Shown piece after piece: positions 7,718 to 14,012 of a stretch of 19,051 bases of DNA; the first letter of the stretch is position 1, and each line of letters starts with the position of its first letter. Made by a program: the position numbers and the translations under genes. A model generated the notes under the pieces. It was not told the origin of the DNA. It made no database searches and saw only the letters and a list, made by a program, of their open reading frames with translations. Source of the DNA: a bacterium Ga0077546 (GTDB lineage Bacteria; Cyanobacteriota; Vampirovibrionia; Obscuribacterales; Obscuribacteraceae); NCBI GenBank assembly GCA_001464165.1, contig LNEX01000422.1, forward strand, positions 1-19,051, in the 5' to 3' direction.

Positions 7718-7792
7718 CGGGACGTAGCGCAGGGGTAGCGCGCACCTTTGGGGTGGGTGAGGCCGGAGGTTCGATTCCTCTCGTCCCGACCA
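7718..7792 (+). tRNA. tRNA-Pro, anticodon GGG
   Basis: A complete cloverleaf is readable. The 7-bp acceptor stem (CGGGACG 7718-7724 with CGTCCCG 7782-7788) is perfect. The D arm is GCGC/GCGC with a 7-base loop. The anticodon arm is CACCT/GGGTG with loop TTGGGGT, giving anticodon GGG followed by G37, the normal proline pattern. The T arm is GGAGG/CCTCT with loop TTCGATT, then discriminator A and an encoded CCA (7790-7792). The first base pair C1-G72 and the preceding elements are typical of bacterial tRNA-Pro. It reads codons CCC and CCU. Confidence 0.96.
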
Positions 7793-7819
7793 GTTAAATC
7801 TAAAAAATTAGAACTCAGG

Positions 7820-7867
7820 CTAATTAGACTTTGCACTAGTTAGACTTCGAACTAATTCGACATCGAG
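7820..7867 (+). repeat. Three degenerate 16-bp tandem repeats
   Basis: Units at 7820-7835, 7836-7851 and 7852-7867 each begin CTARTT. Neighbouring units match at 13/16 and 12/16 positions (CTARTTMGACWTYGMR). A weaker half-match precedes them at 7804-7819, and a fourth unit starting CTAG overlaps the next gene's start. The period is not a multiple of three, and the units lie between the tRNA and the phosphatase gene. Confidence 0.6.
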
Positions 7868-7878
7868 CTAGAATCTGC

Positions 7879-8334
7879 TTGGCTATTGACTGCGTATTGG
7901 TAGATATTGACGGAACGCTGGCAGATTGTGAGCATCGCCGGCACTTCTTGGATGGCGAAGTAAAAGACTGGAAGTCTTTTCTCTCACCAGAGTTAGCCGC
8001 ACTTGATACCCTGCATGAACCAGTAGCCAAAGTAATTACAGCCCTAGCCCAAGCCTCGCATCCCATTATTTATGTCTCAGCTCGCAATAGCAGCTTGCGA
8101 AGAGTTACAGAAAATTGGCTGAAAGAGCATAACCTCTGGTTTGCACCCCGCTTGCTCTATTTACGGAAGGAAGGCGACACGCGCGCCGACACAATAGTCA
8201 AACGTGAACTTCTCCAGCGTATTCGCGCCAAAGGCTATCATCCTATTTTGAGTTTTGACGATCGCAACTCGGTTGTAGCCATGTGGCGAGACGAAGGCAT
8301 CACCTGCCTGCAAGTGGCCGATGGCGACTTCTAG
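7879..8334 (+). CDS. Stand-alone T4 Pnkp-like 3'-phosphatase (HAD superfamily)
   Basis: This 151-residue protein corresponds to the C-terminal phosphatase domain of T4 polynucleotide kinase/phosphatase, which removes 3'-phosphates or 2',3'-cyclic phosphates from nucleic acid ends. Motif I is DIDGTLAD (9-16, catalytic Asp9 and Asp11). Motif II is SAR (67-69, Ser67), motif III is Lys108 (VKRE), and the acidic motif is DDR (127-129). The segments EGDTRADTIVK (98-108), WRDEG (136-140) and QVADGDF (145-151) closely follow the T4 enzyme as I remember it. The kinase half is absent. The frame is closed by TAG at 7837, and no ATG lies before motif I, so TTG 7879 is the most likely start, with no good Shine-Dalgarno sequence. 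It lies 87 bases after the tRNA and may be read from the same promoter. A role in RNA end repair is inference; a nucleotide phosphatase is the alternative. Confidence 0.85.
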   Translation: MAIDCVLVDIDGTLADCEHRRHFLDGEVKDWKSFLSPELAALDTLHEPVAKVITALAQASHPIIYVSARNSSLRRVTENWLKEHNLWFAPRLLYLRKEGDTRADTIVKRELLQRIRAKGYHPILSFDDRNSVVAMWRDEGITCLQVADGDF

Positions 8335-8370
8335 CAGTGCCGAATAAAGGCAATACTAAATATGGTGGCA

Positions 8371-8404
8371 AAAGGGCAGAAATTCATAGGAAATTCTGCC
8401 CTTT
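8371..8404. terminator. Bidirectional hairpin between convergent genes
   Basis: AAAGGGCAGAA (8371-8381) pairs perfectly with TTCTGCCCTTT (8394-8404), an 11-bp stem with a 12-base loop. The T-run is short on either strand. It sits between the stop at 8334 (plus) and the stop at 8426 (minus), so it can serve both genes. Confidence 0.7.
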
Positions 8405-8425
8405 AGAGATATTGAAATTAGAGTG

Positions 8426-8920
8426 CTAAACAGTTGAACGACGGCTATACCGGCGCCTAATAGGCAATTGACGACTTTGATTGGGGCAGTCAACGTCAAA
8501 ACCAGCGAAGTATGACTTGCTCGATATCGGTACATTCGAAGAACTCAGCTCAGCCTCTACAGGAGGACGCGAAGAAACCTGGCCATTGCCAAGAATATTC
8601 TGTCTAAATTGACTGCGACTGATGGGCTCAAGAGACGTCTGGGGCTTGCCTTCCGGCAACGCAATAAGAGGCTGAGCCGCTTGACCATCGTTCTGTAGCT
8701 TAAGAGCAGGATGAATTTGAACAACAGGCGGCAAAGATTGTTCGACTTTAACAGCGGTGTCACTCAAGGCGCGGTTGTATATATCTACATCGATAGAGGG
8801 AATGCAATTAAAAATTGGATTGAGGTGAACAAATTCCCGAATCTTGATTTTCAAGATCGCCCGGAGATGGTCTTCTAGTTTGTCTAAAGCGACAGGTAGT
8901 TCGTCTGGTAAGAAGGACAT
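8426..8920 (-). CDS. Hypothetical protein with disordered tail
   Basis: I do not recognise this protein. From ATG 8920 it has 164 residues; that start has GAGG nine bases upstream. ATG 8935 or TTG 8938 in the same frame would add five or six residues but have no Shine-Dalgarno sequence. The first ~50 residues could form amphipathic helices (LPDELPVALDKLEDHLRAIL). The remainder is rich in Pro, Gln and Ser without predicted fold, ending in an Arg-rich tail (RRRYSRR), so nucleic-acid or membrane-surface binding is possible but unsupported. There is no signal peptide. It lies downstream of the sigma factor gene on the same strand, separated by 139 bases and a hairpin, so it is probably its own transcript. 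It shares a hairpin with the convergent phosphatase gene. Confidence 0.5.
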   Translation of the reverse strand: MSFLPDELPVALDKLEDHLRAILKIKIREFVHLNPIFNCIPSIDVDIYNRALSDTAVKVEQSLPPVVQIHPALKLQNDGQAAQPLIALPEGKPQTSLEPISRSQFRQNILGNGQVSSRPPVEAELSSSNVPISSKSYFAGFDVDCPNQSRQLPIRRRYSRRSTV

Positions 8921-9040
8921 GAGGAAAGACCTCATCAATGAAAAGCAGTAATACTCGCAGCATAAGCCACAAGTGGAGAATGTTAGCAGAGATTAACCGA
9001 TTGTCAACAACCCTAGGCGAAGAAATCAAGAATTTAATCA

Positions 9041-9061
9041 AATTGGCTCAATAAGCCAATT
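9041..9061 (-). terminator. Hairpin at the sigma factor stop codon
   Basis: AATTGGCT (9041-9048) and AGCCAATT (9054-9061) form a perfect 8-bp stem with a 5-base loop. On the minus strand the stem starts within the TAA stop (9062-9060) and is followed by TTTGATT, so it could act as a modest terminator. The remainder of 8939-9040 shows nothing clear. Confidence 0.5.
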
Positions 9062-10034
9062 AATGGGAGCGAGTTTCGCTGCCAATGATCTCTTTAAGCC
9101 GCTTCAACCCGCTATGAACTGCCCTAGAAACGCCCATTTCGGACAAGCCAAGCACATAAGCTGTTTCTTTTTGAGAAAGGTCATAGAAGAAAACAAACTC
9201 AACAATTTGTCTTGTCCTGTCACCCAGCCGCTTTAAGGCTTGCACGATCACTTCTCGCTCCTCCGAGGCACTAAAGAGATCTTGGCAACGCTTGTCTGGA
9301 ACTACATCACAAAGCGAGCGACGGTCTTCTCGTTCTTCTTCGTCAGCGCCTGAGTCTAGCGAATCGTAGTGAAGACGGGCCTCCCACGACTGCTGTGCTT
9401 CAAGAATGTCTTCCACTGAGAAGCCCGAATGTTGAGCCAGCTCGGCCACTGTCGGGGCTCGATCGAGTGTTTTAGTAAGACGCTCCTCGAGTTGGCTCAA
9501 TTGCGTGTTCATCTCAGTGAGGCGGCGGGGCACTTGCACTAGCGAACAATGATCGCGCAGATAGTGACGAATTTCGCCTCTGACATAACAAGTTGCCAAA
9601 GTGCGGAAACTAGCCGAGCGCGTGCGCATAGGGTCGTAGTATTTAATTGCCTTGAGTAAGCCAATTGAGCCTACCTGTACTAAGTCTTCAAAGCTGTCAG
9701 GTTGATACTGACTGTATTTACGGGCAATCTGCCGCACTAAGCTCATATGCGAGCGCACTAGCTCGTCAGCCCCTGGTAATCCGTTCGGCCCAACACCGAC
9801 CGCTTGAGATATCACCGGTCTCATTCCCGAACGCGATATACGCGGGCTAGCAATAGCAGTAGGTTGCTCGCCATTAACCTGAATGTCAGTTCCTGAATCA
9901 CGCTCTGATTCGTTTATATGGTTAGCAAAAGCACCAACAGCACTCTCGCCTTCTCTATCGCAGACAGCGGAGAGGGCGAATGCGTTACATCCGCTCAATA
10001 AAACTTCACTGCCAGTAGGCATCTTTCTAGTCAT
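9060..10034 (-). CDS. RNA polymerase sigma factor, SigB/SigF-like (group 3)
   Basis: This 324-residue alternative sigma factor directs RNA polymerase to a specialised promoter set. Region 2 spans about 88-163 (SHMSLVRQIARKY 95-107, DLVQVGSIGLLKAIKYYDP 117-135, and the DNA-binding FRTLATCYVRGEIRHYLRDH 143-162). Region 3 is about 172-225 (VAELAQHSGFSVEDI). Region 4 is about 258-315 with the helix-turn-helix LSQKETAYVLGLSEMGVSRAVHSGLKRL in 286-313. The order and wording match the SigB/SigF group (stress or development sigmas, cyanobacterial SigF type). An N-terminal extension of about 85 Ser/Gly-rich residues precedes region 2. ATG 10034 has GAGG just upstream (10044-10041). No anti-sigma or anti-anti-sigma gene is adjacent. 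Upstream lie 11-bp repeats and a SigB-type promoter, suggesting autoregulation. Confidence 0.92.
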   Translation of the reverse strand: MTRKMPTGSEVLLSGCNAFALSAVCDREGESAVGAFANHINESERDSGTDIQVNGEQPTAIASPRISRSGMRPVISQAVGVGPNGLPGADELVRSHMSLVRQIARKYSQYQPDSFEDLVQVGSIGLLKAIKYYDPMRTRSASFRTLATCYVRGEIRHYLRDHCSLVQVPRRLTEMNTQLSQLEERLTKTLDRAPTVAELAQHSGFSVEDILEAQQSWEARLHYDSLDSGADEEEREDRRSLCDVVPDKRCQDLFSASEEREVIVQALKRLGDRTRQIVEFVFFYDLSQKETAYVLGLSEMGVSRAVHSGLKRLKEIIGSETRSH

Positions 10035-10054
10035 GCACCCTCACCAAGCCCCAG

Positions 10055-10109
10055 TATCCAATTGGTATTAAATCGGTATCCAATTGGTATTCAACTCTTA
10101 TTCAATCAG
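10055..10109 (+). repeat. Five head-to-tail 11-bp repeats, likely operator array
   Basis: Units start at 10055, 10066, 10077, 10088 and 10099, consensus TATYMAAYYNG. Units 1 and 3 are identical (TATCCAATTGG), so a 16-bp segment (GTATCCAATTGGTATT) recurs exactly at 10054-10069 and 10076-10091. CCAATTGG is palindromic. The period of one helical turn places every unit on the same DNA face. The array lies between the divergent sigma factor and histidine kinase genes, 20 bases before the sigma ATG. Confidence 0.75.
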
Positions 10110-10122
10110 CCCCAAAACTACT

Positions 10123-10148
10123 ATTCCCTTGACATCCCCGGTTTAAAC
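10123..10148 (-). promoter_or_regulatory. SigB-type promoter upstream of the sigma factor gene
   Basis: On the minus strand GTTTAA (10148-10143), exactly 14 bases, then GGGAAT (10128-10123) match the SigB-class consensus GTTTAA-N12-15-GGGWAT at every position. Transcription would start near 10115, so the 11-bp repeats would fall in the initially transcribed region, about 80 bases before ATG 10034. On the plus strand the same segment has TTGACA (10129-10134) but no matching -10. Confidence 0.5.
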
Positions 10149-10266
10149 AAGCAAGTATTAGAAATAGCCTCTTGCCCACACGTATACGCGCTAGCTAAAT
10201 TGGCGCTTTTGGCTACAATTGCACTAGTTCCAATACTTAAAAGTGAGTGGTAGAAGTAAGCGCTAG

Positions 10267-12351
10267 ATGAATAAGGCCACCAAAACAATTACAAAAATGA
10301 GAGTACTCTGGGCCAAAGTACCGGCCCAAAAGCAGCTACTCTTCATGGGCCTGGCTTGCATTGCCGCGCTTGTAACCTTCACAGCCCGCTTCTGGTTGCA
10401 GCGCGCTCAAGAATCAATCAACGACTCAGTTGAACAGTTCGGAATGGGCTTTGCTCAAGCCTTGGCCCGAGGTGGCGCAGAAGCCCTGACAAACTCTGGC
10501 GATTTGAAGAGTTTGAAATATTACATTCTCACCCAGCGCGGCAAAATCAGAGCTATTGCCTACGTTATATATGAGGATATGGCTGGCAATATTTTGCTAA
10601 ATCCCAATTCGCCTCAAGATTTAAAAGACATCTACCCCTATTACAAAGACTATAAGAAGAATCCAGAAAACTTCATCGTTCCGGGCCAGAAAACCAGCCC
10701 CAAAGGGTACCGAGCCATTACTCACTTTGTTGTGCCGATGCGCAAAAACAATAAAGACCTCGGTCTTTGCTGGGTCGGTCTAGATAGTGAAGCATTCACA
10801 ATTCTCGGCACGCAACAAGAAACCACTAATTTCTTGATCAATATATTTTGTTTAGTTGGTGCTCTCGGCGCTCTTGGTGTCTGGGCCAACTATGCCTTAA
10901 TCAATGGCCCGCTGCGCACGTTATCTCAGGGTGCCAGTCAAATTGCCGCAGGACACTTCGGCCATCTAATTAAAGTACAGCGAGCCGGAAAAGAAATAGA
11001 TCAACTCGTTAACGCCTTTAACTATATGTCAAACCGGCTGCAGCTCTACGACAAACAAAACGTCGATAGCTTGATGGCAGAGCGCAACAAATTTATTTCA
11101 GAACGTAACAAGCTAGAACTAGTTCTGATGTCGATCGCCGACGGCGTAGTTGTGTGCGATCGCGACAACAAAGTACAAATCGTCAACCGCGCAGCCACAG
11201 AAATTTTTGATAAAGACGCCAAAGACCTAGTGGGTAAACCTCTTGTAGTCTGTACGGAAGGCCCTGATCAACCACAAATTTGCCAGGTGGTGCAAGCATT
11301 CACTGATACCACAATTGCCCCGGGTGCACTAGAGCCCATCGTCGAGCAAATTCAGCTAGGCGAGCTAACAGTGCGACTGCACATTGCCCCGATTATTCTC
11401 AACAAAGAATTTCTCGGCTCAGTAATGATTATGCAAGACAACACCAAACAAGCTGAATTAGAGCGCATGAAAGCTGAGTTCATGAGCAATGTTAGCCACG
11501 AGCTGCGCACTCCAATTACATCGATTAAGAGCTATGTAGATACACTTTGCAATCACGGCGAAAAACTTGATCCTGAGATTCACAGAGAGTTCTTAGAAAT
11601 CATCGACAACGAAGCCGATCGCTTGATGCACCTGGTCAATGACGTACTTGAGCTTTCTAAATTTGAAGAAGCCGAGCGCGACATGGAAATGGTGCCGATG
11701 GACATTCACCGCGCCTGTGAATCGGCCGTGCGCTCGCTCAACCTCATGGCCCGCGATCGAGGCATTGAGCTCGAGCTCGTGCCATATGCCAATATTCCCC
11801 TAGCCATCCTCAATCAAGAATCAATTGAAAGAGTAATCATCAATTTGATCTCGAACGGTATCAAATACACTCCCGAAGGCGGAAAAGTATCGGTGATTCT
11901 GGGAGTGACCGACAAAGAAATAGCGGTTCATATTAAAGATACAGGCATTGGTATTCCAGAAGACTCACTAGAGCATATCTTTGATCGCTTCTTCCGAGTC
12001 GAGAAAAAAGTGCACACCATTAAGGGCACCGGCCTCGGCCTCACCATCGTCACCAAAATTCTAGAGAAACACGAAGGTCGCATTACAGTTGCTTCATCTT
12101 TGGGTGAAGGATCAACTTTCAGCTTCTTCATTCCTTTTTATATAGATCCCGCTCTTAAGCTTGCCCGTGTCGGCTCAGACAGCGAGAACGGCAGTGGAGC
12201 CGATAGCTTAGGCACTGACGCCCGCAAAACAGCCAATAAATCAGAAAACAAATCAGAAAACAAATCAGAAAAAAAATCAGATAGCCACACTGCCAGCACC
12301 CAGGTAAATGTAACGGATGGTCAGGCCGCCTCAAGCGAAGTAATTGGCTAA
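10267..12351 (+). CDS. Membrane sensor histidine kinase (HAMP-PAS-HisKA-HATPase)
   Basis: This 694-residue transmembrane kinase autophosphorylates on histidine in response to a signal and passes phosphate to a response regulator. TM1 lies near 23-43. A ~145-residue extracytoplasmic sensor region (46-188, dCache/sCache-like in size) follows, then TM2 near 189-211. HAMP is about 211-262, a short coiled linker 264-284, and PAS about 285-390 (LMSIADGVVVCDRDNKVQIVN). HisKA contains SHELRTP with phospho-acceptor His411. The ATPase domain shows the N-box Asn530 (NLISNGIKYT), DTGIGIP (558-564), FDRFFR (572-577) and GTGLGL (587-592). This is the PhoR/WalK/ResE architecture. A low-complexity tail after ~635 contains repeated SENK units. 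No response regulator lies in the window, so the partner is unknown. It is divergent from the sigma factor, and the two may share control. Confidence 0.95.
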   Translation: MNKATKTITKMRVLWAKVPAQKQLLFMGLACIAALVTFTARFWLQRAQESINDSVEQFGMGFAQALARGGAEALTNSGDLKSLKYYILTQRGKIRAIAYVIYEDMAGNILLNPNSPQDLKDIYPYYKDYKKNPENFIVPGQKTSPKGYRAITHFVVPMRKNNKDLGLCWVGLDSEAFTILGTQQETTNFLINIFCLVGALGALGVWANYALINGPLRTLSQGASQIAAGHFGHLIKVQRAGKEIDQLVNAFNYMSNRLQLYDKQNVDSLMAERNKFISERNKLELVLMSIADGVVVCDRDNKVQIVNRAATEIFDKDAKDLVGKPLVVCTEGPDQPQICQVVQAFTDTTIAPGALEPIVEQIQLGELTVRLHIAPIILNKEFLGSVMIMQDNTKQAELERMKAEFMSNVSHELRTPITSIKSYVDTLCNHGEKLDPEIHREFLEIIDNEADRLMHLVNDVLELSKFEEAERDMEMVPMDIHRACESAVRSLNLMARDRGIELELVPYANIPLAILNQESIERVIINLISNGIKYTPEGGKVSVILGVTDKEIAVHIKDTGIGIPEDSLEHIFDRFFRVEKKVHTIKGTGLGLTIVTKILEKHEGRITVASSLGEGSTFSFFIPFYIDPALKLARVGSDSENGSGADSLGTDARKTANKSENKSENKSEKKSDSHTASTQVNVTDGQAASSEVIG
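12238..12280 (+). repeat. 12-bp in-frame tandem repeats in the kinase tail
   Basis: Three and a half copies of AAATCAGAAAAC (12238-12249, 12250-12261, 12262-12273 with one change, partial 12274-12280) encode the KSEN repeats at residues ~658-671. Because the unit is a multiple of three, slipped-strand changes would alter only the tail length. Confidence 0.85.
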
Positions 12352-12583
12352 ACAAAAACTTGGCCCAGAGACTGAAAAGGCCAATGCATATACCCCGCAA
12401 ACACCGCTGGATATGCGCTAGCCACCCCCGGTAAATCCCCTGAACATTAGCAACTTATCCATTTACATAGTGGGTTTTCAAGGATGGTCGTGTTATTATC
12501 GTTCCGTTGACAAGGTCTCTTTGGACTGGCGTCCTCGGGGCATCCACACTTGGAACTACTGAATGACCGCAAACAGCGGAAAG

Positions 12584-12591
12584 AAAGGAGG
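12584..12591 (+). promoter_or_regulatory. Ribosome binding site that decides the coaD start
   Basis: AAAGGAGG is a near-complete anti-Shine-Dalgarno match. It lies ten bases before TTG 12602 and 21 bases after the ATG at 12563, so it supports the TTG start. Confidence 0.7.
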
Positions 12592-12601
12592 AGCAATCGG
12601 G

Positions 12602-13096
12602 TTGGTTAGAGCAATCTATCCAGGTTCGTTTGATCCTATGACCTTGGGCCACCTAGATATCGTTCAGCGGGCGAGCAAACTCTTCGATGAAGTGATTATG
12701 GCGGTGGTTGGTAATCCAGGAAAATCTCCTTTGTTGCCAGTGGATGTACGAAAGAGCCTTATTACGGAAGTAGTAAAAGACCTCAACGGAGTCACAGTAG
12801 GAGAGTTTCAAGGGCTGACAGTTAATTATGCGAAGGAAAATGGGGTAACTATTCTCATTCGCGGCCTACGAGCCATTTCCGACTTCGAAGCTGAACTAGG
12901 AATGGCCCAAGCAAATAAGCAACTTCTACCTGAATTAGAAACTATTTTTCTGATGACAAAAGCCGAGTATTCTTTTATTAGCTCCTCAACTGTGAAAGAA
13001 ATCGCCCGCATGGGCGGAGACGTATCGCAATTCGTTCCACGTACTGTGAATGATCACCTTAAAGAGCATTTCAGCAGGGGTATCTACCAACAATGA
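12602..13096 (+). CDS. coaD: Phosphopantetheine adenylyltransferase
   Basis: This transfers AMP from ATP to 4'-phosphopantetheine, the penultimate step of coenzyme A synthesis, in the cytoplasm. From TTG 12602 it has 164 residues, the usual length. The start is chosen because AAAGGAGG (12584-12591) precedes it by ten bases and because family members begin two to four residues before AIYPGSFDP. The longer frame from ATG 12563 has only a weak GGA and would place the Shine-Dalgarno sequence inside the coding region. Motifs (TTG numbering) are AIYPGSFDPMTLGH (4-17, with the nucleotidyltransferase TxGH at 14-17), RGLRAISDFE (87-96) and the family signature YSFISSSTVKEIAR (122-135). Its stop overlaps the next start (ATGA, 13093-13096), so the two are translated in coupled fashion. 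In the 12352-12601 gap I see only a weak TTGGCC/GGCCAA hairpin (12360-12384) and no clear promoter. Confidence 0.96.
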   Translation: MVRAIYPGSFDPMTLGHLDIVQRASKLFDEVIMAVVGNPGKSPLLPVDVRKSLITEVVKDLNGVTVGEFQGLTVNYAKENGVTILIRGLRAISDFEAELGMAQANKQLLPELETIFLMTKAEYSFISSSTVKEIARMGGDVSQFVPRTVNDHLKEHFSRGIYQQ

Positions 13097-13833
13097 CCAT
13101 GATCACTGCACCGACAGCCCAGGCAGCCAACACCTTCAAGCAAACGACAATCTACAAGCACCTAGATTTGCTTGAGCATCTAATTGATGATGCGGCCGGT
13201 GTCTACAAATTTAAATTCATCAATGCAGATGACTTCCTTGACGTGCTAGACAAAGCACGGGCCCGACTTCCCGAAGAGCTGCGTGAAGCAGCCGACGTCC
13301 TCCAGCAGAGAGACGAAATAATCGCAGAGTCGCAGCGTCGCTCTGAACAAATCATCACCACCGCTCGCCGCCAAGCAGAAACAATGCTGCACGAGTCAGA
13401 ACTACTCAAAGCTGTGCAAGCAGAAGTTGAGCGAATTCGTAAGCAAGTTGTTCAAGAAGTTGAGCAAATGCGTCGCGAAGCACTCGCCGAAGCTGAGCGC
13501 ATCAGACTCGAAGCTGACGAAGATGCAGCCAAGATCCGCGAAGGGGCCGATCACTATGCCGAGCAAGTATTGACTCGCATGGAAGGCGATCTTCAAGGTT
13601 TAGCTGTACGCGTTACCGAATCACAACAAATTGTCAGAAACGGACAACGCTTGCTTGGGCAAGTGAAAAGACACGGTAGCCTAAGCCAACCACTGGGACA
13701 ACAGCTAGGCCAGCCAGTTGGTCAAAATCCTTTGATCAATGTTGCTCCTGGCGGTATGCCAGTGCAAAATATGTCACCTGGCGCTATGCCTAGTGGCCTA
13801 TCGAGCCCACTGCTGTCTGGTCGCTTCGAATAA
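13093..13833 (+). CDS. DivIVA-like coiled-coil protein
   Basis: This 246-residue soluble protein has three parts. Residues 14-60 form a folded N-terminus (TIYKHLDLLEHLIDDAAGVYKFKFINADDFLDVLDKARARLP). Residues about 60-190 form a long charged coiled coil with the A-E-R-I-R/A-E-A-I pattern shared by DivIVA, V-type ATPase subunit E/H and AtpF. The tail from 195 is rich in Gly, Gln, Pro and Met (LGQQLGQPVGQN, GGMPVQNM, GAMPSG). Automatic pipelines tend to name such proteins ATP synthase subunit B-like or DivIVA domain. No membrane segment is present, so it is not AtpF. The four-base overlap with coaD indicates one operon; I believe coaD next to such a gene recurs in cyanobacteria, but I cannot check it. 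A role in polar or division-site organisation is inference. Confidence 0.75.
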   Translation: MTMITAPTAQAANTFKQTTIYKHLDLLEHLIDDAAGVYKFKFINADDFLDVLDKARARLPEELREAADVLQQRDEIIAESQRRSEQIITTARRQAETMLHESELLKAVQAEVERIRKQVVQEVEQMRREALAEAERIRLEADEDAAKIREGADHYAEQVLTRMEGDLQGLAVRVTESQQIVRNGQRLLGQVKRHGSLSQPLGQQLGQPVGQNPLINVAPGGMPVQNMSPGAMPSGLSSPLLSGRFE

Positions 13834-13960
13834 AAACCAGTAAGAATAAGCTACAGATTCAGACTAGGTCGACACCGCCCCCGGTTTTGCTAGAACGATT
13901 AAACTGCCAACAAGAAATTTCGGCACGATGTGATAGCAACAAAGACAATAGTAAATCAAC

Positions 13961-13989
13961 AAAAAAGAGGCATCACTGCCTCTTTTTTT
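13961..13989. terminator. Strong bidirectional terminator
   Basis: A perfect 12-bp stem, AAAAAAGAGGCA (13961-13972) with TGCCTCTTTTTT (13977-13988), closes on the 4-base loop TCAC and ends in a T-run on both strands. It serves the coaD operon (plus) and the convergent beta-lactamase-like gene (minus). The rest of 13834-14012 shows nothing else. Confidence 0.92.
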
Positions 13990-14012
13990 CGTCCATTCCC
14001 AGGGGGCAATGC

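Noticed and set aside
7555..7836. 93-residue minus-strand open frame
   Set aside because: It is antisense to the tRNA gene; its translation is the usual artefact of reading a tRNA backwards.
10054..10109. CRISPR-like array
   Set aside because: Units are 11 bp and contiguous, with no unique spacers and no cas genes.
12507..12535. TTGACA upstream of coaD as a promoter
   Set aside because: The -35 box is perfect, but no acceptable -10 lies 16-18 bases downstream (CGTCCT at the right place).
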